Source of the DNA: Ornithinicoccus sp045032955
GTDB lineage: Bacteria; Actinomycetota; Actinomycetes; Actinomycetales; Dermatophilaceae
Direction: 5' to 3'
DNA length: 64,000 nt
Assembly (NCBI RefSeq): GCF_045032955.1
Contig: NZ_JBJFZU010000005.1
Span: 186,001-250,000 of the forward strand
Position numbers and translations under genes: made by a program. Below the pieces are notes generated by a model. That model was not told the origin of the DNA, ran no database searches, and worked only from the letters and a program-made list of their open reading frames with translations. Positions 51,114 to 59,461 of the stretch are shown here, one piece after another (the first letter of the stretch is position 1; the number at the start of each line of letters is the position of its first letter).

Positions 51114-51521
51114 GTGACCCACCCCCAGCCCGAGCGCCCCAGCACCGTCTACGAACGCGTCGGCGGGCACGACACCTTCGTCACCCTGGTGCACGAGTTC
51201 TACCGAGGCGTGGCCCAGGACCCTCCGTTGCGCGCGCTCTACCCCGAGGAGGACCTCGGCCCGGCCGAGGTGCGCTTCCGGATGTTCCTCGAGCAGTACT
51301 GGGGCGGGCCCACCACCTACTCCGAGCAGCGGGGTCACCCGCGGCTGCGGATGCGGCACATGCCGTTCCGGGTCACCCCCACCCAGCGGGACCGCTGGCT
51401 GCACCACATGAACGCGGCCCTGGACACGGTGAGCGACCGGATGGACAGCCTGGACGAGCAGCAGATGCGGGCATACATGGCGCACGCCGCGCAGGCGATG
51501 GTCAACGTTTTGGAGGACTGA
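51114..51521 (+). CDS. glbO: Group II truncated haemoglobin
   Basis: 135 residues, close to trHbO proteins. YERVGGHDTFVTLVHEFYRG, LYPEEDLGPAEVRFRMFLEQ, YWGGPTTYSEQRGHPRLRMR, HMPF and RDRWLHHM match the family, including the proximal His in RMRH and Trp in RWLHHM. Probable role in oxygen or redox chemistry. GTG 51114 has no Shine-Dalgarno and sits 6 nt after CACCAT. The glucosidase gene follows after 24 bp. Confidence 0.93.
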   Translation: MTHPQPERPSTVYERVGGHDTFVTLVHEFYRGVAQDPPLRALYPEEDLGPAEVRFRMFLEQYWGGPTTYSEQRGHPRLRMRHMPFRVTPTQRDRWLHHMNAALDTVSDRMDSLDEQQMRAYMAHAAQAMVNVLED

Positions 51522-51545
51522 GCGCGCACTTCCTAGGCTGGGGCG

Positions 51546-53234
51546 GTGACCCACAACCCCCTGCCGCACGAGGCGCCCTGGTGGCGCCACGCCGTCATCT
51601 ACCAGGTCTACCCGCGCAGCTTCGCGGACCAGGACGGCGACGGGGTGGGTGACCTGCCCGGCATCACCTCCCGGCTGCCGTACCTGGCGGAGCTGGGCGT
51701 GGACGCCATCTGGATCAGCCCGTTCTACCGCTCCCCGATGGCCGACGCCGGCTACGACGTCGCCGACTACCGCGACATCGACCCGCTCTTCGGCGACCTC
51801 TCCGACGCCGACGCCCTGATCGCCCGCGCCCACGAGCTCGGCGTCCGGGTGGTCATCGACCTGGTGCCCAACCACACCAGCGACCAGCACGCCTGGTTCC
51901 AGGCCGCGCTGGCCGCCGGGCCGGGCAGCCCGGAGCGGGAGCGGTATGTCTTCCGCCCGGGACGCGGGGACGGCACCGAGCCGCCCAACAACTGGGAGAG
52001 CGTCTTCGGTGGCGGCGCCTGGACCCGGGTCACCGAGCCGGACGGCACCCCCGGCCAGTGGTACCTGCACCTCTTCGACGACACCCAGCCCGACCTCAAC
52101 TGGGACAACCCCGAGGTGGTCGAGGAGTTCCAGGACGTGCTCCGCTTCTGGCTGGACCGCGGTGTCGACGGCTTCCGCGTCGACGTGGCGCACGCCCTGA
52201 TCAAGGACCCCGAGCTGCCCGACTGGCACGGGCGGGCCGTGATGGCCAACGGCGGTGACGGCGAGACGGCGCACACCCACCTCGGCCCGATGTGGGATCA
52301 GGAGGGCGTCCACGAGATCTACCGTGGCTGGCGGCGGCTGCTGGACTCCTACAACCCGACCGGCGACCCGGCCCAGGACCGCATCCTGTGCGCCGAGGCC
52401 TGGCTGCCGACCCAGGAGCGCACGATGCGCTACACCCGGGCCGACGAGATGCACCAGGCGTTCAACTTCCACTTCCTGCAGAGCCCGTGGCGGGTCGATG
52501 ACGTCACCGAGGTCGTCGAGGCCTCCCTGGTCGCCGCCGAGGCCGTCGGAGCCCCCACCACCTGGGTCCTGTCCAACCACGACGTGGTGCGGCACGCCTC
52601 CCGCCTGGGCCTGCCGGTCGGCACGCCCCGGCCGAACGGCATCGGGGCGCTGGAGCCGCAGCCGAACGCGGTGCTGGGGCTGCGTCGGGCGCGGGCCGCG
52701 ACGACCCTGATGCTGGCGCTGCCCGGCTCCGCCTACCTCTACAACGGCGAGGAGCTCGGGCTGCCCGAGCACACCGCCCTGCCGGACGCGGTCCGCCAGG
52801 ACCCGGCCTTCCACCGCACCGCCGGTGAGGAGACCGGCCGGGACGGGTGCCGGGTACCGATGCCGTGGACCGCCGCGGCCCCGTCCTTCGGGTTCGGCCC
52901 CGGCGAGGAGAGCTGGCTGCCCCAGCCCGACCTCTACGGGGTCTTCGCGGTGGACCGGCAGCAGGGTGTCGAGGGGTCGACCCTGGAGCTCTACCGCACG
53001 CTGCTCCGGCTGCGGCGCGAGCACGACCTCGGCGTCGGCGGCCTGGAGTGGCTGGACCTCGGCCCGGAGGTGCTGGCGTTCCGCAACGCCCGCGGCGACG
53101 GGACCCCGGTCACCGTGATCACCAACTTCGGCGAGGAGCCGGTGGCCCTGCCCGAGGGCACCTCCGTGCTGGTCTGCAGCGGGCGGCTGCACGAGGGGAT
53201 GCTCGGTCAGGACACCACCGTCTGGCTCAGCTGA
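51546..53234 (+). CDS. GH13 alpha-glucosidase
   Basis: 562 residues. Hydrolyses terminal alpha-glucosidic bonds of small maltooligosaccharides or related sugars. Conserved GH13 regions: DLVPNHTSDQHAWF, DGFRVDVAHALIKDP (nucleophile Asp), ILCAEAWLPTQERTM (acid/base Glu) and WVLSNHDVVRHASR (third Asp). The short substrate loops fit oligo-1,6-glucosidase or alpha-glucosidase subtypes; exact specificity unclear. GTG 51546 is 6 nt after TAGGCT, suggesting leaderless initiation. Confidence 0.93.
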   Translation: MTHNPLPHEAPWWRHAVIYQVYPRSFADQDGDGVGDLPGITSRLPYLAELGVDAIWISPFYRSPMADAGYDVADYRDIDPLFGDLSDADALIARAHELGVRVVIDLVPNHTSDQHAWFQAALAAGPGSPERERYVFRPGRGDGTEPPNNWESVFGGGAWTRVTEPDGTPGQWYLHLFDDTQPDLNWDNPEVVEEFQDVLRFWLDRGVDGFRVDVAHALIKDPELPDWHGRAVMANGGDGETAHTHLGPMWDQEGVHEIYRGWRRLLDSYNPTGDPAQDRILCAEAWLPTQERTMRYTRADEMHQAFNFHFLQSPWRVDDVTEVVEASLVAAEAVGAPTTWVLSNHDVVRHASRLGLPVGTPRPNGIGALEPQPNAVLGLRRARAATTLMLALPGSAYLYNGEELGLPEHTALPDAVRQDPAFHRTAGEETGRDGCRVPMPWTAAAPSFGFGPGEESWLPQPDLYGVFAVDRQQGVEGSTLELYRTLLRLRREHDLGVGGLEWLDLGPEVLAFRNARGDGTPVTVITNFGEEPVALPEGTSVLVCSGRLHEGMLGQDTTVWLS

Positions 53235-53247
53235 GCGCATACTCCCT

Positions 53248-53284
53248 GCCGCCCCCGCCCCCTGACTCAGGGTGCGGGGGCGGC
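53248..53284. terminator. Hairpin between GH13 gene and MFS gene
   Basis: GCCGCCCCCGC (53248-53258) pairs perfectly with GCGGGGGCGGC (53274-53284), with an inner CCCTG/CAGGG stem. It starts 14 bp after the glucosidase stop and overlaps the last codons of the convergent MFS gene. Confidence 0.75.
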
Positions 53285-54547
53285 GGCGTCGTCCCCGGCC
53301 AGCGCATCCAGGGCACGTGGCAGGTCGCGCATCCCCCGCAGCGGTGACAGCAGCACGGGGATCGCGGCCGCCATGCTGATCCCGGCGAAGATCCACAGGG
53401 TCGGCACCAGCCCCAGCTGCTGGCCGAGGATGCCGCCGACGAAGGCGCCGATCGGCATCGGCCCCCACACCAGGAAGCGGATCGAGGCGTTCATCCGGCC
53501 CAGCAGCGGCTTGGGGCACAGCCGCTGCCGGAAGCTCACCTGGGCGATGTTGTAGACGACGACCGCCCAGGACAGCACCAGGTTCCCGACCAGCAGGGTC
53601 GGCACCGTCGGCAGCACGCTGGCCAGCGGCACCGCGAAGGAGGCCAACCCGAAGAGGACGGCCGAGACCGGGATGGCCCGACCCTCCCCCACCAGCCGGG
53701 AGAACCAGCCCGAGGAGACCGCACCGAGCAGGCCGCCCACCGCCCCCAGCGACATCACCAGTCCCAGCGTGGTCTCGGCGAGGTCGAGGGTGGTGAGGGC
53801 GTACAGCACGAAGAGGGCGAAGATGGCGGAGGACGCCAGGTTCGACAGGCCCGTGCAGGCGACGATCCGGCGCAGCAGCGGGTGGCCGAGCACGAAGGCC
53901 AGCCCCTCCCGGATCTCGGTGCGCAGCGGACGCCGGGCGGCCGGGTCGGGTGCCTGCTCCTGGTGCCTGATGCGGCTGACGAAGAGCGAGCTGAGCGCCA
54001 TGCAGATCGAGGTCACCGCGATGGTCAGCGGCGAGCCCAGCCACCGCACCATCGCCGCCGCGGCGGCCGGGCCGACGACCATCGCGGTCTGCTGGCTGGC
54101 CTGCAGCTTGCCGTTGCCGTCGCTGATCTGCTCGCCCTCGACGAGCTCGGGCAGGTAGGACTGGTTGGCGACGTCGAAGAACACGGTGATGCACCCGACC
54201 GCGAACGCGACGACATACAGCTGGGGCATCGAGAGGATCCCGCCGAGCCAGGCGAGCGGCAGGGTGAGCAGCAGGGCGGCGCGGGTCAGGTCGCCCAGGA
54301 CCAGGACCGTCTTCTTGCGCCAGCGGTCCACCCAGGCTCCCGCGGGCAGCCCGATGAGCAGGAAGGCCAGTGACTCGAGGGTCGCCAGCAGTCCCATCTG
54401 GAAGGCGTCGGCGCCGAGCAGCTGGACGGCCATCAGCGGCATCGCGAAGCCGACGAACTGGGCGCCGAAGACGGAGACGGTGTCGCCCATCCAGAGCTGG
54501 CGGAAGTCGTGGTGGCGCCAGAGGCTGGCGGGGCGGCGGGTGGTCAC
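53267..54547 (-). CDS. MFS transporter (putative efflux)
   Basis: 426 residues with twelve hydrophobic segments. FRQLWMGDTVSVFGAQFVGF at the start and LLIGLPAGAWVDRWRKKTVL after helix 2 are typical of the MFS_3/enterobactin exporter-like group. GTG 54547 is preceded at 7 nt by CAGGAT and a TTGACA box 18 bp further up; both are part of or next to the 54565-54590 operator. Divergent HTH gene probably represses it; substrate unknown. Confidence 0.88.
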   Translation of the reverse strand: MTTRRPASLWRHHDFRQLWMGDTVSVFGAQFVGFAMPLMAVQLLGADAFQMGLLATLESLAFLLIGLPAGAWVDRWRKKTVLVLGDLTRAALLLTLPLAWLGGILSMPQLYVVAFAVGCITVFFDVANQSYLPELVEGEQISDGNGKLQASQQTAMVVGPAAAAAMVRWLGSPLTIAVTSICMALSSLFVSRIRHQEQAPDPAARRPLRTEIREGLAFVLGHPLLRRIVACTGLSNLASSAIFALFVLYALTTLDLAETTLGLVMSLGAVGGLLGAVSSGWFSRLVGEGRAIPVSAVLFGLASFAVPLASVLPTVPTLLVGNLVLSWAVVVYNIAQVSFRQRLCPKPLLGRMNASIRFLVWGPMPIGAFVGGILGQQLGLVPTLWIFAGISMAAAIPVLLSPLRGMRDLPRALDALAGDDAAAPAP

Positions 54548-54564
54548 GAGGACGATCCTGGAGC

Positions 54565-54590
54565 AAGTGATTGAGATTTGTCAATCACTT
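54565..54590. promoter_or_regulatory. Palindromic operator with overlapping divergent promoters
   Basis: AAGTGATTGA (54565-54574) and TCAATCACTT (54581-54590) are perfect 10-bp arms around GATTTG, the most AT-rich spot nearby. Plus-strand promoter: TTGAGA (54571-54576), 16 bp, TAGGAT (54593-54598), then ATG 7 nt on. Minus-strand promoter: TTGACA, 18 bp, CAGGAT, then GTG 7 nt on. Both -35 boxes lie inside the palindrome, so one bound dimer would block both genes. Confidence 0.88.
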
Positions 54591-54605
54591 AGTAGGATGG
54601 GGCGT

Positions 54606-55148
54606 ATGAGCCCTGACCCGGGACCCCGGACCTACGAGCCGTTCGAGGCCAGCGACGCCGAGGCCAGGGCGCTGGCATCGGGCCTTCGGCTGAGGATCCT
54701 GCGGCTGTGCCTCGACGCACCGCTCACCAACCGGGAGATCGCCGAGTCGGTGGACAAAAACCCCGCGACGACGTTGCACCACGTCCGGACCCTGGTCGAC
54801 ACCGGTTTCCTCGAGGCGCTGGAACCGCGCCGGGGCCGCCGCGGCGCCCGCGAGATCCCCTACCGCACGACGGGGCGGTCCTGGTATGCCCGGACCCCCG
54901 GCGGTGGCGGGGGTGGCGGCGCGATGCTGGAGGCGTTCCTCAGCGAGATCGAGCAGGTGCCCGAGGAGGAGCGGGGGCTGACCCGCCTGGGGCTGCGGCT
55001 CCCGGCACCGGACATGGACGAGCTGCGGGACCGGTTGCACGCGCTGCTGGTGGAGTTCCACGACCGGCCGCGCGACCCGAAGGCGGAGCCGTGGTCGCTC
55101 TTCCTGGCGCTGCACCGGGACACCAGCAGCCGGCCGCGGCAGGAGTAG
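54606..55148 (+). CDS. ArsR-like winged-helix transcriptional regulator
   Basis: 180 residues. Winged helix at about 20-85: ALASGLRLRILRLCLDAPLT, NREIAESVDKNPATTLHHVR, TLVDTGFLEALEPRRGRRG. The C-terminal half probably dimerises or binds ligand. ATG 54606 has no ribosome site and a -10-like TAGGAT 7 nt upstream. Likely autoregulated and controlling the divergent MFS exporter through the shared palindrome. Confidence 0.9.
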   Translation: MSPDPGPRTYEPFEASDAEARALASGLRLRILRLCLDAPLTNREIAESVDKNPATTLHHVRTLVDTGFLEALEPRRGRRGAREIPYRTTGRSWYARTPGGGGGGGAMLEAFLSEIEQVPEEERGLTRLGLRLPAPDMDELRDRLHALLVEFHDRPRDPKAEPWSLFLALHRDTSSRPRQE

Positions 55149-55203
55149 CAACCACGGGCGACGCCCGGTGGGGCTGAGGGCAACCAGGGGCGACGCCCGG
55201 TCG
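55148..55203 (+). repeat. Two direct copies related to the 22-bp element
   Basis: GCAACCACGGGCGACGCCCGGT (read in two parts: GCAACCACGGGCG and ACGCCCGGT) at 55148 and a near-identical copy at 55180, 32 bp apart, in the gap between the convergent HTH gene and the 219-residue protein gene. The core CGACGCCCGGT matches the arrays near 41672. Confidence 0.7.
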
Positions 55204-55218
55204 GAGGGGGGAGTGTGG

Positions 55219-55878
55219 TCAGGGACGCAGGATGACGTGCCCGGCCGAGGTCGAGACCCGCAGCCAGGCCCCGCTGCGGTGCACCGTCGCCGGCGGTGCC
55301 ACGGCCGGGTCGTCCGCGCCCACGAAGCCCAGGGCGTGCACCGCGAGCGCGGCACCGGCAGGCACCCCGTCGACCTCGCGGCCCCAGACCCGCGCCCGCA
55401 GCGAGGCCACCGCGCTGGACCCCGATCCCTCGGGCGCCCCGCGGGTCACCTCGGCGATGCCCTCCCGGGCGACCTCCAGCAGCCCGGCCACCGAGACCGT
55501 CCGCACCGGCTCCCACCCGCCCCGGGGGGCGGACAGCGCCGCCCACGAGGGGGCCACCGTGGTCGGCGGCACCGACAACCGGGTCGAGGCGTCACCGGTG
55601 GCGGCGCGGCGGGCGAACCGGTCGGCCACCCCGGCCAGCGGCACGGTGACATCCACCCCCTGCTCCTGACCGGCGGGGTCCACCGGCATCGTCCGCAGCC
55701 CCAGCACCAGACCGCTGCGCAGCAGCCCCGAGCCCGGCAGCACGCAGACCCAGGCGGCGAGCACGGACCCGGCGACCTGGAGCCGGATGGCGCCGTCCTC
55801 GTCCAATCGGGCGGCCCGGCGCACGTAGGTGGCGAGGTCGGCCAGCGACTCCCCGTCCGGGAAGCTGAGCTCGCTCAT
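55219..55878 (-). CDS. Conserved hypothetical protein beside thioesterase
   Basis: 219 residues. ATG overlaps the thioesterase stop (ATGA). No transmembrane segment or catalytic motif seen; beta-rich pattern with ADLATYVRRAARLDEDGAIR near the N-terminus and LRVSTSAGHVILRP at the end. I recall proteins of this size encoded next to 4HBT thioesterases in other actinobacteria, with no known function. Translation is coupled to the GntR regulator and thioesterase upstream. Confidence 0.65.
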   Translation of the reverse strand: MSELSFPDGESLADLATYVRRAARLDEDGAIRLQVAGSVLAAWVCVLPGSGLLRSGLVLGLRTMPVDPAGQEQGVDVTVPLAGVADRFARRAATGDASTRLSVPPTTVAPSWAALSAPRGGWEPVRTVSVAGLLEVAREGIAEVTRGAPEGSGSSAVASLRARVWGREVDGVPAGAALAVHALGFVGADDPAVAPPATVHRSGAWLRVSTSAGHVILRP

Positions 55879-56375
55879 CGGGGCTCGCTCCCCCGGGGCA
55901 CCCCACCCACCGGCCGGTCCCCGCGCAGCACCGGCGACGGGGCGGTGACCCGGGCCAGCGCCTCCCGCTCCGGCGCACCGAGGCGGCGTGGGCGCTGCTC
56001 ACCCAGGTCGTAGGCGACCAGGTGCACCCGGCCCCGGGCGTAGACGGCGTCGTCGCCCTCGACGCCGGCCACGGCATACCCGAGCTCGAAGCTGGCACCC
56101 CCGACCCCGCCGCACCAGACGGCGACCCGGGCCGGGCCGTAGCCGAAGCCCATCGGGAGCAGGTGGTCGATGGCCTGGGAGGCGACCAGCATCCCCTCGT
56201 CGATGAGGTCGCGGCCCTGGCCGAACCAGGCCTTGAAGGCATACACCCGGGCCTCCTCGAAGAACCGCAGGTACTGCACGTTGTTGACGTGGCCGTAGGC
56301 GTCGAGGTCGGACCAGCGGACGGTGATCGGGAAGACGTCCGCGCACCCGGGGACGTCGACCAGTGGGGTACTCAT
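55875..56375 (-). CDS. 4HBT-family acyl-CoA thioesterase
   Basis: 166 residues. The hotdog-fold signature VRWSDLDAYGHVNNVQYLRF with the catalytic Asp (SDLDAYGHVNN) is clear, followed by EEARVYAFKAWFG. Hydrolyses an acyl-CoA thioester; chain specificity unknown. ATG overlaps the GntR gene stop by 4 nt. The C-terminal 35 residues are Pro/Arg-rich and probably disordered. Confidence 0.88.
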   Translation of the reverse strand: MSTPLVDVPGCADVFPITVRWSDLDAYGHVNNVQYLRFFEEARVYAFKAWFGQGRDLIDEGMLVASQAIDHLLPMGFGYGPARVAVWCGGVGGASFELGYAVAGVEGDDAVYARGRVHLVAYDLGEQRPRRLGAPEREALARVTAPSPVLRGDRPVGGVPRGSEPR

Positions 56376-57100
56376 CCCTCCATTGTCGCGAACCCGTGAC
56401 CGAGCCTGGCCCAGGCCCGACGCACGTGCTCCTCGAGCAGCGTCTCGGCCTCCTCGGCCTGCCCACGGGCCAACGCGGCGCAGATCTGCTCGTGCTCGGT
56501 GAGCAGGACGACCCGCAGCTGCTCGTAGTCCTGCTCGTCCAGCCGCGCGAAGCCGGCCTGCAGGGGCGCCCGCACCGACTCCCGGATCGCGACCGTGGTG
56601 TCGGCGGCGAGGCGGTTGCCGGCCGCCTCGGCGATCGCCACGTGGAAGGCGGTGTCGGCGTCGTTGAAGTCGTCCCGGGTGGGCGCCTCCCGCATGGCCC
56701 GCAGCGAGGCCTGCATCGCCGCCAGGTCGTCGGAGGTGAGCCGGGGTGCCGCCAGCCGGGCGGACAGCCGCTCCAGGGCCACCCGCACCTCGAGGACGTC
56801 GTCGAGGGCGAAGTTCGCCAGCGCGACGTGCATCCGCAGCAACCGGGTCAGCGCCCCCGAGGGCAGTGCCGACACCCGGGTCCCGCCGGCGCCCCCGGCG
56901 CCGACCGAGGAGACCAGCACCCCCTGGGCCTGCAGCGTGCGCACCGCCTCGCGGACCGCCGAGCGGCTCACCGACAGGGTGCTCGCGAGGTCGCGCTCGG
57001 CGGGGATCAGGTCCCCGACCGTCAGCGCCCCGGCCAGGATCCGCTCCTCCACCCAGCCGGTCACCAGCTGGTACGCCCGCGGCGGTCCGGTCCCGGTCAA
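56372..57100 (-). CDS. FadR-type GntR transcriptional regulator of lutABC
   Basis: 242 residues from TTG 57100, 7 nt after GGAGG; no ATG or GTG fits better. Winged helix: GDLIPAERDLASTLSVSRSA, VREAVRTLQAQGVLV. The C-terminal FCD domain carries the metal-binding His/Asp pattern (DADTAFHVAIAEAAGNRLAA; LLTEHEQICAAL; LLEEHVRRA). It is divergent from lutABC, and a TGGTCAGACCA palindrome of FadR type lies in between, so it probably represses lutABC until lactate or a related acid is present. Unusual: co-transcribed with the thioesterase. Confidence 0.88.
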   Translation of the reverse strand: MTGTGPPRAYQLVTGWVEERILAGALTVGDLIPAERDLASTLSVSRSAVREAVRTLQAQGVLVSSVGAGGAGGTRVSALPSGALTRLLRMHVALANFALDDVLEVRVALERLSARLAAPRLTSDDLAAMQASLRAMREAPTRDDFNDADTAFHVAIAEAAGNRLAADTTVAIRESVRAPLQAGFARLDEQDYEQLRVVLLTEHEQICAALARGQAEEAETLLEEHVRRAWARLGHGFATMEG

Positions 57101-57124
57101 CGCGCGCCCTCCCGTCCCTCGTTC

Positions 57125-57153
57125 TTGACGCTGCGGCAGTGTATCCGTACGGT
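57125..57153 (+). promoter_or_regulatory. lutABC promoter
   Basis: TTGACG (57125-57130) and TACGGT (57148-57153) with 17-bp spacing. Expected start near 57160, just upstream of the palindromic operator, so bound regulator would block elongation or initiation. Confidence 0.6.
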
Positions 57154-57166
57154 GAGGTGGCATGTC

Positions 57167-57181
57167 AATGGTCAGACCATT
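57167..57181. promoter_or_regulatory. FadR-type operator upstream of lutA
   Basis: AATGGTCAGACCATT is a perfect 7+1+7 palindrome and contains TGGTCAGACCA, the T-G-G-T-N(3)-A-C-C-A class of FadR-subfamily GntR sites. It lies between promoter and lutA ribosome site AGGAGG (57182-57187). Confidence 0.85.
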
Positions 57182-57194
57182 AGGAGGCGCGGCG

Positions 57195-57956
57195 ATGACC
57201 GACCCGGGAGCAGGGCTCACGGTGGCCGTCTTCGCCACCTGCTTCAACGACACGATGTGGCCGGAGGCGCCCCGGGCGATGGTGCGGCTGCTCGAGCGGC
57301 TGGGCTGCCGGGTGGTCTTCCCGCGCGAGCAGACCTGCTGCGGCCAGATGTTCACCAACACCGGGTATGCCGATGCCGGCGCCCGCCGGGTCCGCCCGTT
57401 CCTGGACGCCTTCGAGGGCTTCGACCACGTCGTCGCCCCCTCCGGCTCCTGCGTCGGATCGGTCCGCGAGCAGCACGCCACCCTCGCCCGCCGGACCGGC
57501 GACACGGCCCTGGAGGCGCGGGTGCGGGCCGCCGCGCCGCGGGTCCGCGAGCTCTCCGAGTTCCTGGTGGACGTGCTCGGCGTCACCGACGTGGGTGCCT
57601 CCTACCCGCACCGCGTCACCTACCACCCGACCTGCCACAGCCTGCGGATGCTCGGGGTCGGCGACAAGCCGCTGCGGCTGCTGCGCGCGGTCCGCGGGAT
57701 CGACCTGGTCCCCCTGCCGCAGGCGGAGGAGTGCTGCGGCTTCGGCGGCACCTTCGCGATGAAGAACGCCGACACCTCGATCGCGATGGGCGCGGACAAG
57801 GCCAGGCACGCCCGGGACACCGGCGCCGAGGTGCTGGTGGCCGGGGACAACTCCTGCCTGGCCCACATCGGCGGCATGCTGGACCGGCAACGCGCGGGGA
57901 TGCGCACCGTGCACCTCGCCGAGGTGCTGGCCGCGACCGAGGAGGACCCGGCATGA
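57195..57956 (+). CDS. lutA: L-lactate utilisation protein LutA, (Fe-S)-binding
   Basis: 253 residues. Two CCG domains: Cys in FATCFNDTMWP, EQTCCGQMFTNTGYADAG, TYHPTCHSLRMLG and AEECCGFGGTFAMKN, which bind Fe-S clusters as in heterodisulphide reductase-like subunits. With LutB and LutC it oxidises L-lactate to pyruvate. ATG 57195 is 7 nt after AGGAGG. First gene of lutABC. Confidence 0.95.
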   Translation: MTDPGAGLTVAVFATCFNDTMWPEAPRAMVRLLERLGCRVVFPREQTCCGQMFTNTGYADAGARRVRPFLDAFEGFDHVVAPSGSCVGSVREQHATLARRTGDTALEARVRAAAPRVRELSEFLVDVLGVTDVGASYPHRVTYHPTCHSLRMLGVGDKPLRLLRAVRGIDLVPLPQAEECCGFGGTFAMKNADTSIAMGADKARHARDTGAEVLVAGDNSCLAHIGGMLDRQRAGMRTVHLAEVLAATEEDPA

Positions 57957-59461
57957 GCGAGGGCATACCCGTGCAGAGCACCTCGGCCACCTTCCTGGGG
58001 ATGCCGTCCTTCCAGCGTGCCGCGCGCGGTGCCCTGGCCGACACCCAGCAACGACGCAACCTCGCGCACGCGACCGCGACCATCCGCGGCAAGCGCGCCC
58101 AGGTGGTCGAGGAGGTCGACGCGTGGGAGGAGCTGCGCCTGGCCGGCGCGGACGCCAAGGACGAGGCGCTGCACCACCTCCCCGACTACCTGGAGCAGCT
58201 GGAGGCCAACCTCACCGCCCGAGGGGCGGTGGTGCACTGGGCGCGGGACGCCGCCGAGGCGAACGCCATCGTGGTGCAGCTGGTGCGGGACAAGGGCACC
58301 GACGAGGTCGTCAAGGTCAAGTCGATGGCGACCCAGGAGATCGAGCTCAACGAGGCCCTGGAGGAAGCCGGGATCGCGGCCTGGGAGACCGACCTGGCCG
58401 AGCTCATCGTGCAGCTCGGCCACGACCGGCCCAGCCACATCCTGGTGCCGGCGATCCACCGCAACCGTGCCGAGATCCGGGAGATCTTCGCCCGGGAGAT
58501 GGCCGCCGTGGGCCGGCCCGCCCCGGTCGGCCTCACCGACGAACCGGCCCGGCTCGCCGAGGCGGCACGGCTGCACCTGCGGGAGAAGTTCCTGCGCGCC
58601 AAGGTCGCGGTCTCGGGCGCCAACTTCGCGGTCGCCGACACCGGCACCCTGGCCGTCGTCGAGTCCGAGGGCAACGGCCGGATGTGCCTCACCCTGCCGG
58701 AGACGCTGATCAGCGTGGTCGGGGTGGAGAAGGTGCTGCCCACCTTCGGCGACCTCGGCACCTTCCTGCAGCTACTCCCCCGGTCCAGCACCGGCGAGCG
58801 GATGAACCCCTACACCTCCCTGTGGACCGGGGTGCACCCCGGCGACGGACCCCAGGAGGTGCACGTGGTGCTCCTCGACAACGGCCGCAGCAAGGTGCTC
58901 GAGGACGAGGTGGGACGGGAGGCGCTGCGGTGCATCCGGTGCTCGGCCTGCCTCAACGTCTGCCCGGTCTACGAACGGGTCGGCGGGCACGCCTACGGCT
59001 CGGTCTACCCGGGCCCGATCGGCGCCGTCCTCAACCCGCAGCTGCGCGGGACCTCCTCGGAGGTGGACCGGAGCCTGCCCTACGCCAGCTCGCTCTGCGG
59101 CGCCTGCTTCGAGGCCTGCCCGGTACGGATCGACATCCCCTCGCTGCTGGTGCACCTGCGCACCCAGGTGGTGGACGAGGCCTCGGGACGCAGCCCGGAG
59201 GCCGCCTCGATGAGGGCCGCGTCCTGGGTGTTCGGCGACCACCGACGGCTGGAGGCGGCCCAGCGCGCGTCCACCCTGGGGGGCCGCCTGCTCGGCGGGC
59301 GCACGGTGCGCTCGGTCCCCGGGCTGGGTGCCTGGACGCAGGCCCGGGACCTGCCCACCCCACCGACCGAGACGTTCCGGCAGTGGTGGTCCCGGACGCA
59401 CGACGGGCCCGACAACGAGCCGGTCGACCCGGCCACCGACCCCGACGGGAGCGGCTCGTGA
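57953..59461 (+). CDS. lutB: L-lactate utilisation protein LutB, iron-sulphur
   Basis: 502 residues, ATG overlapping the lutA stop. The N-terminal LUD/DUF162 domain includes KVAVSGANFAVADTGTLAVV, NGRMCLTLPETLISVVG and VEKVLPTFGDL. Two ferredoxin-like motifs follow: ALRCIRCSACLNVCPVYERV and SLCGACFEACPVRID, each binding a 4Fe-4S cluster. Acts with LutA and LutC. Confidence 0.96.
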   Translation: MSEGIPVQSTSATFLGMPSFQRAARGALADTQQRRNLAHATATIRGKRAQVVEEVDAWEELRLAGADAKDEALHHLPDYLEQLEANLTARGAVVHWARDAAEANAIVVQLVRDKGTDEVVKVKSMATQEIELNEALEEAGIAAWETDLAELIVQLGHDRPSHILVPAIHRNRAEIREIFAREMAAVGRPAPVGLTDEPARLAEAARLHLREKFLRAKVAVSGANFAVADTGTLAVVESEGNGRMCLTLPETLISVVGVEKVLPTFGDLGTFLQLLPRSSTGERMNPYTSLWTGVHPGDGPQEVHVVLLDNGRSKVLEDEVGREALRCIRCSACLNVCPVYERVGGHAYGSVYPGPIGAVLNPQLRGTSSEVDRSLPYASSLCGACFEACPVRIDIPSLLVHLRTQVVDEASGRSPEAASMRAASWVFGDHRRLEAAQRASTLGGRLLGGRTVRSVPGLGAWTQARDLPTPPTETFRQWWSRTHDGPDNEPVDPATDPDGSGS

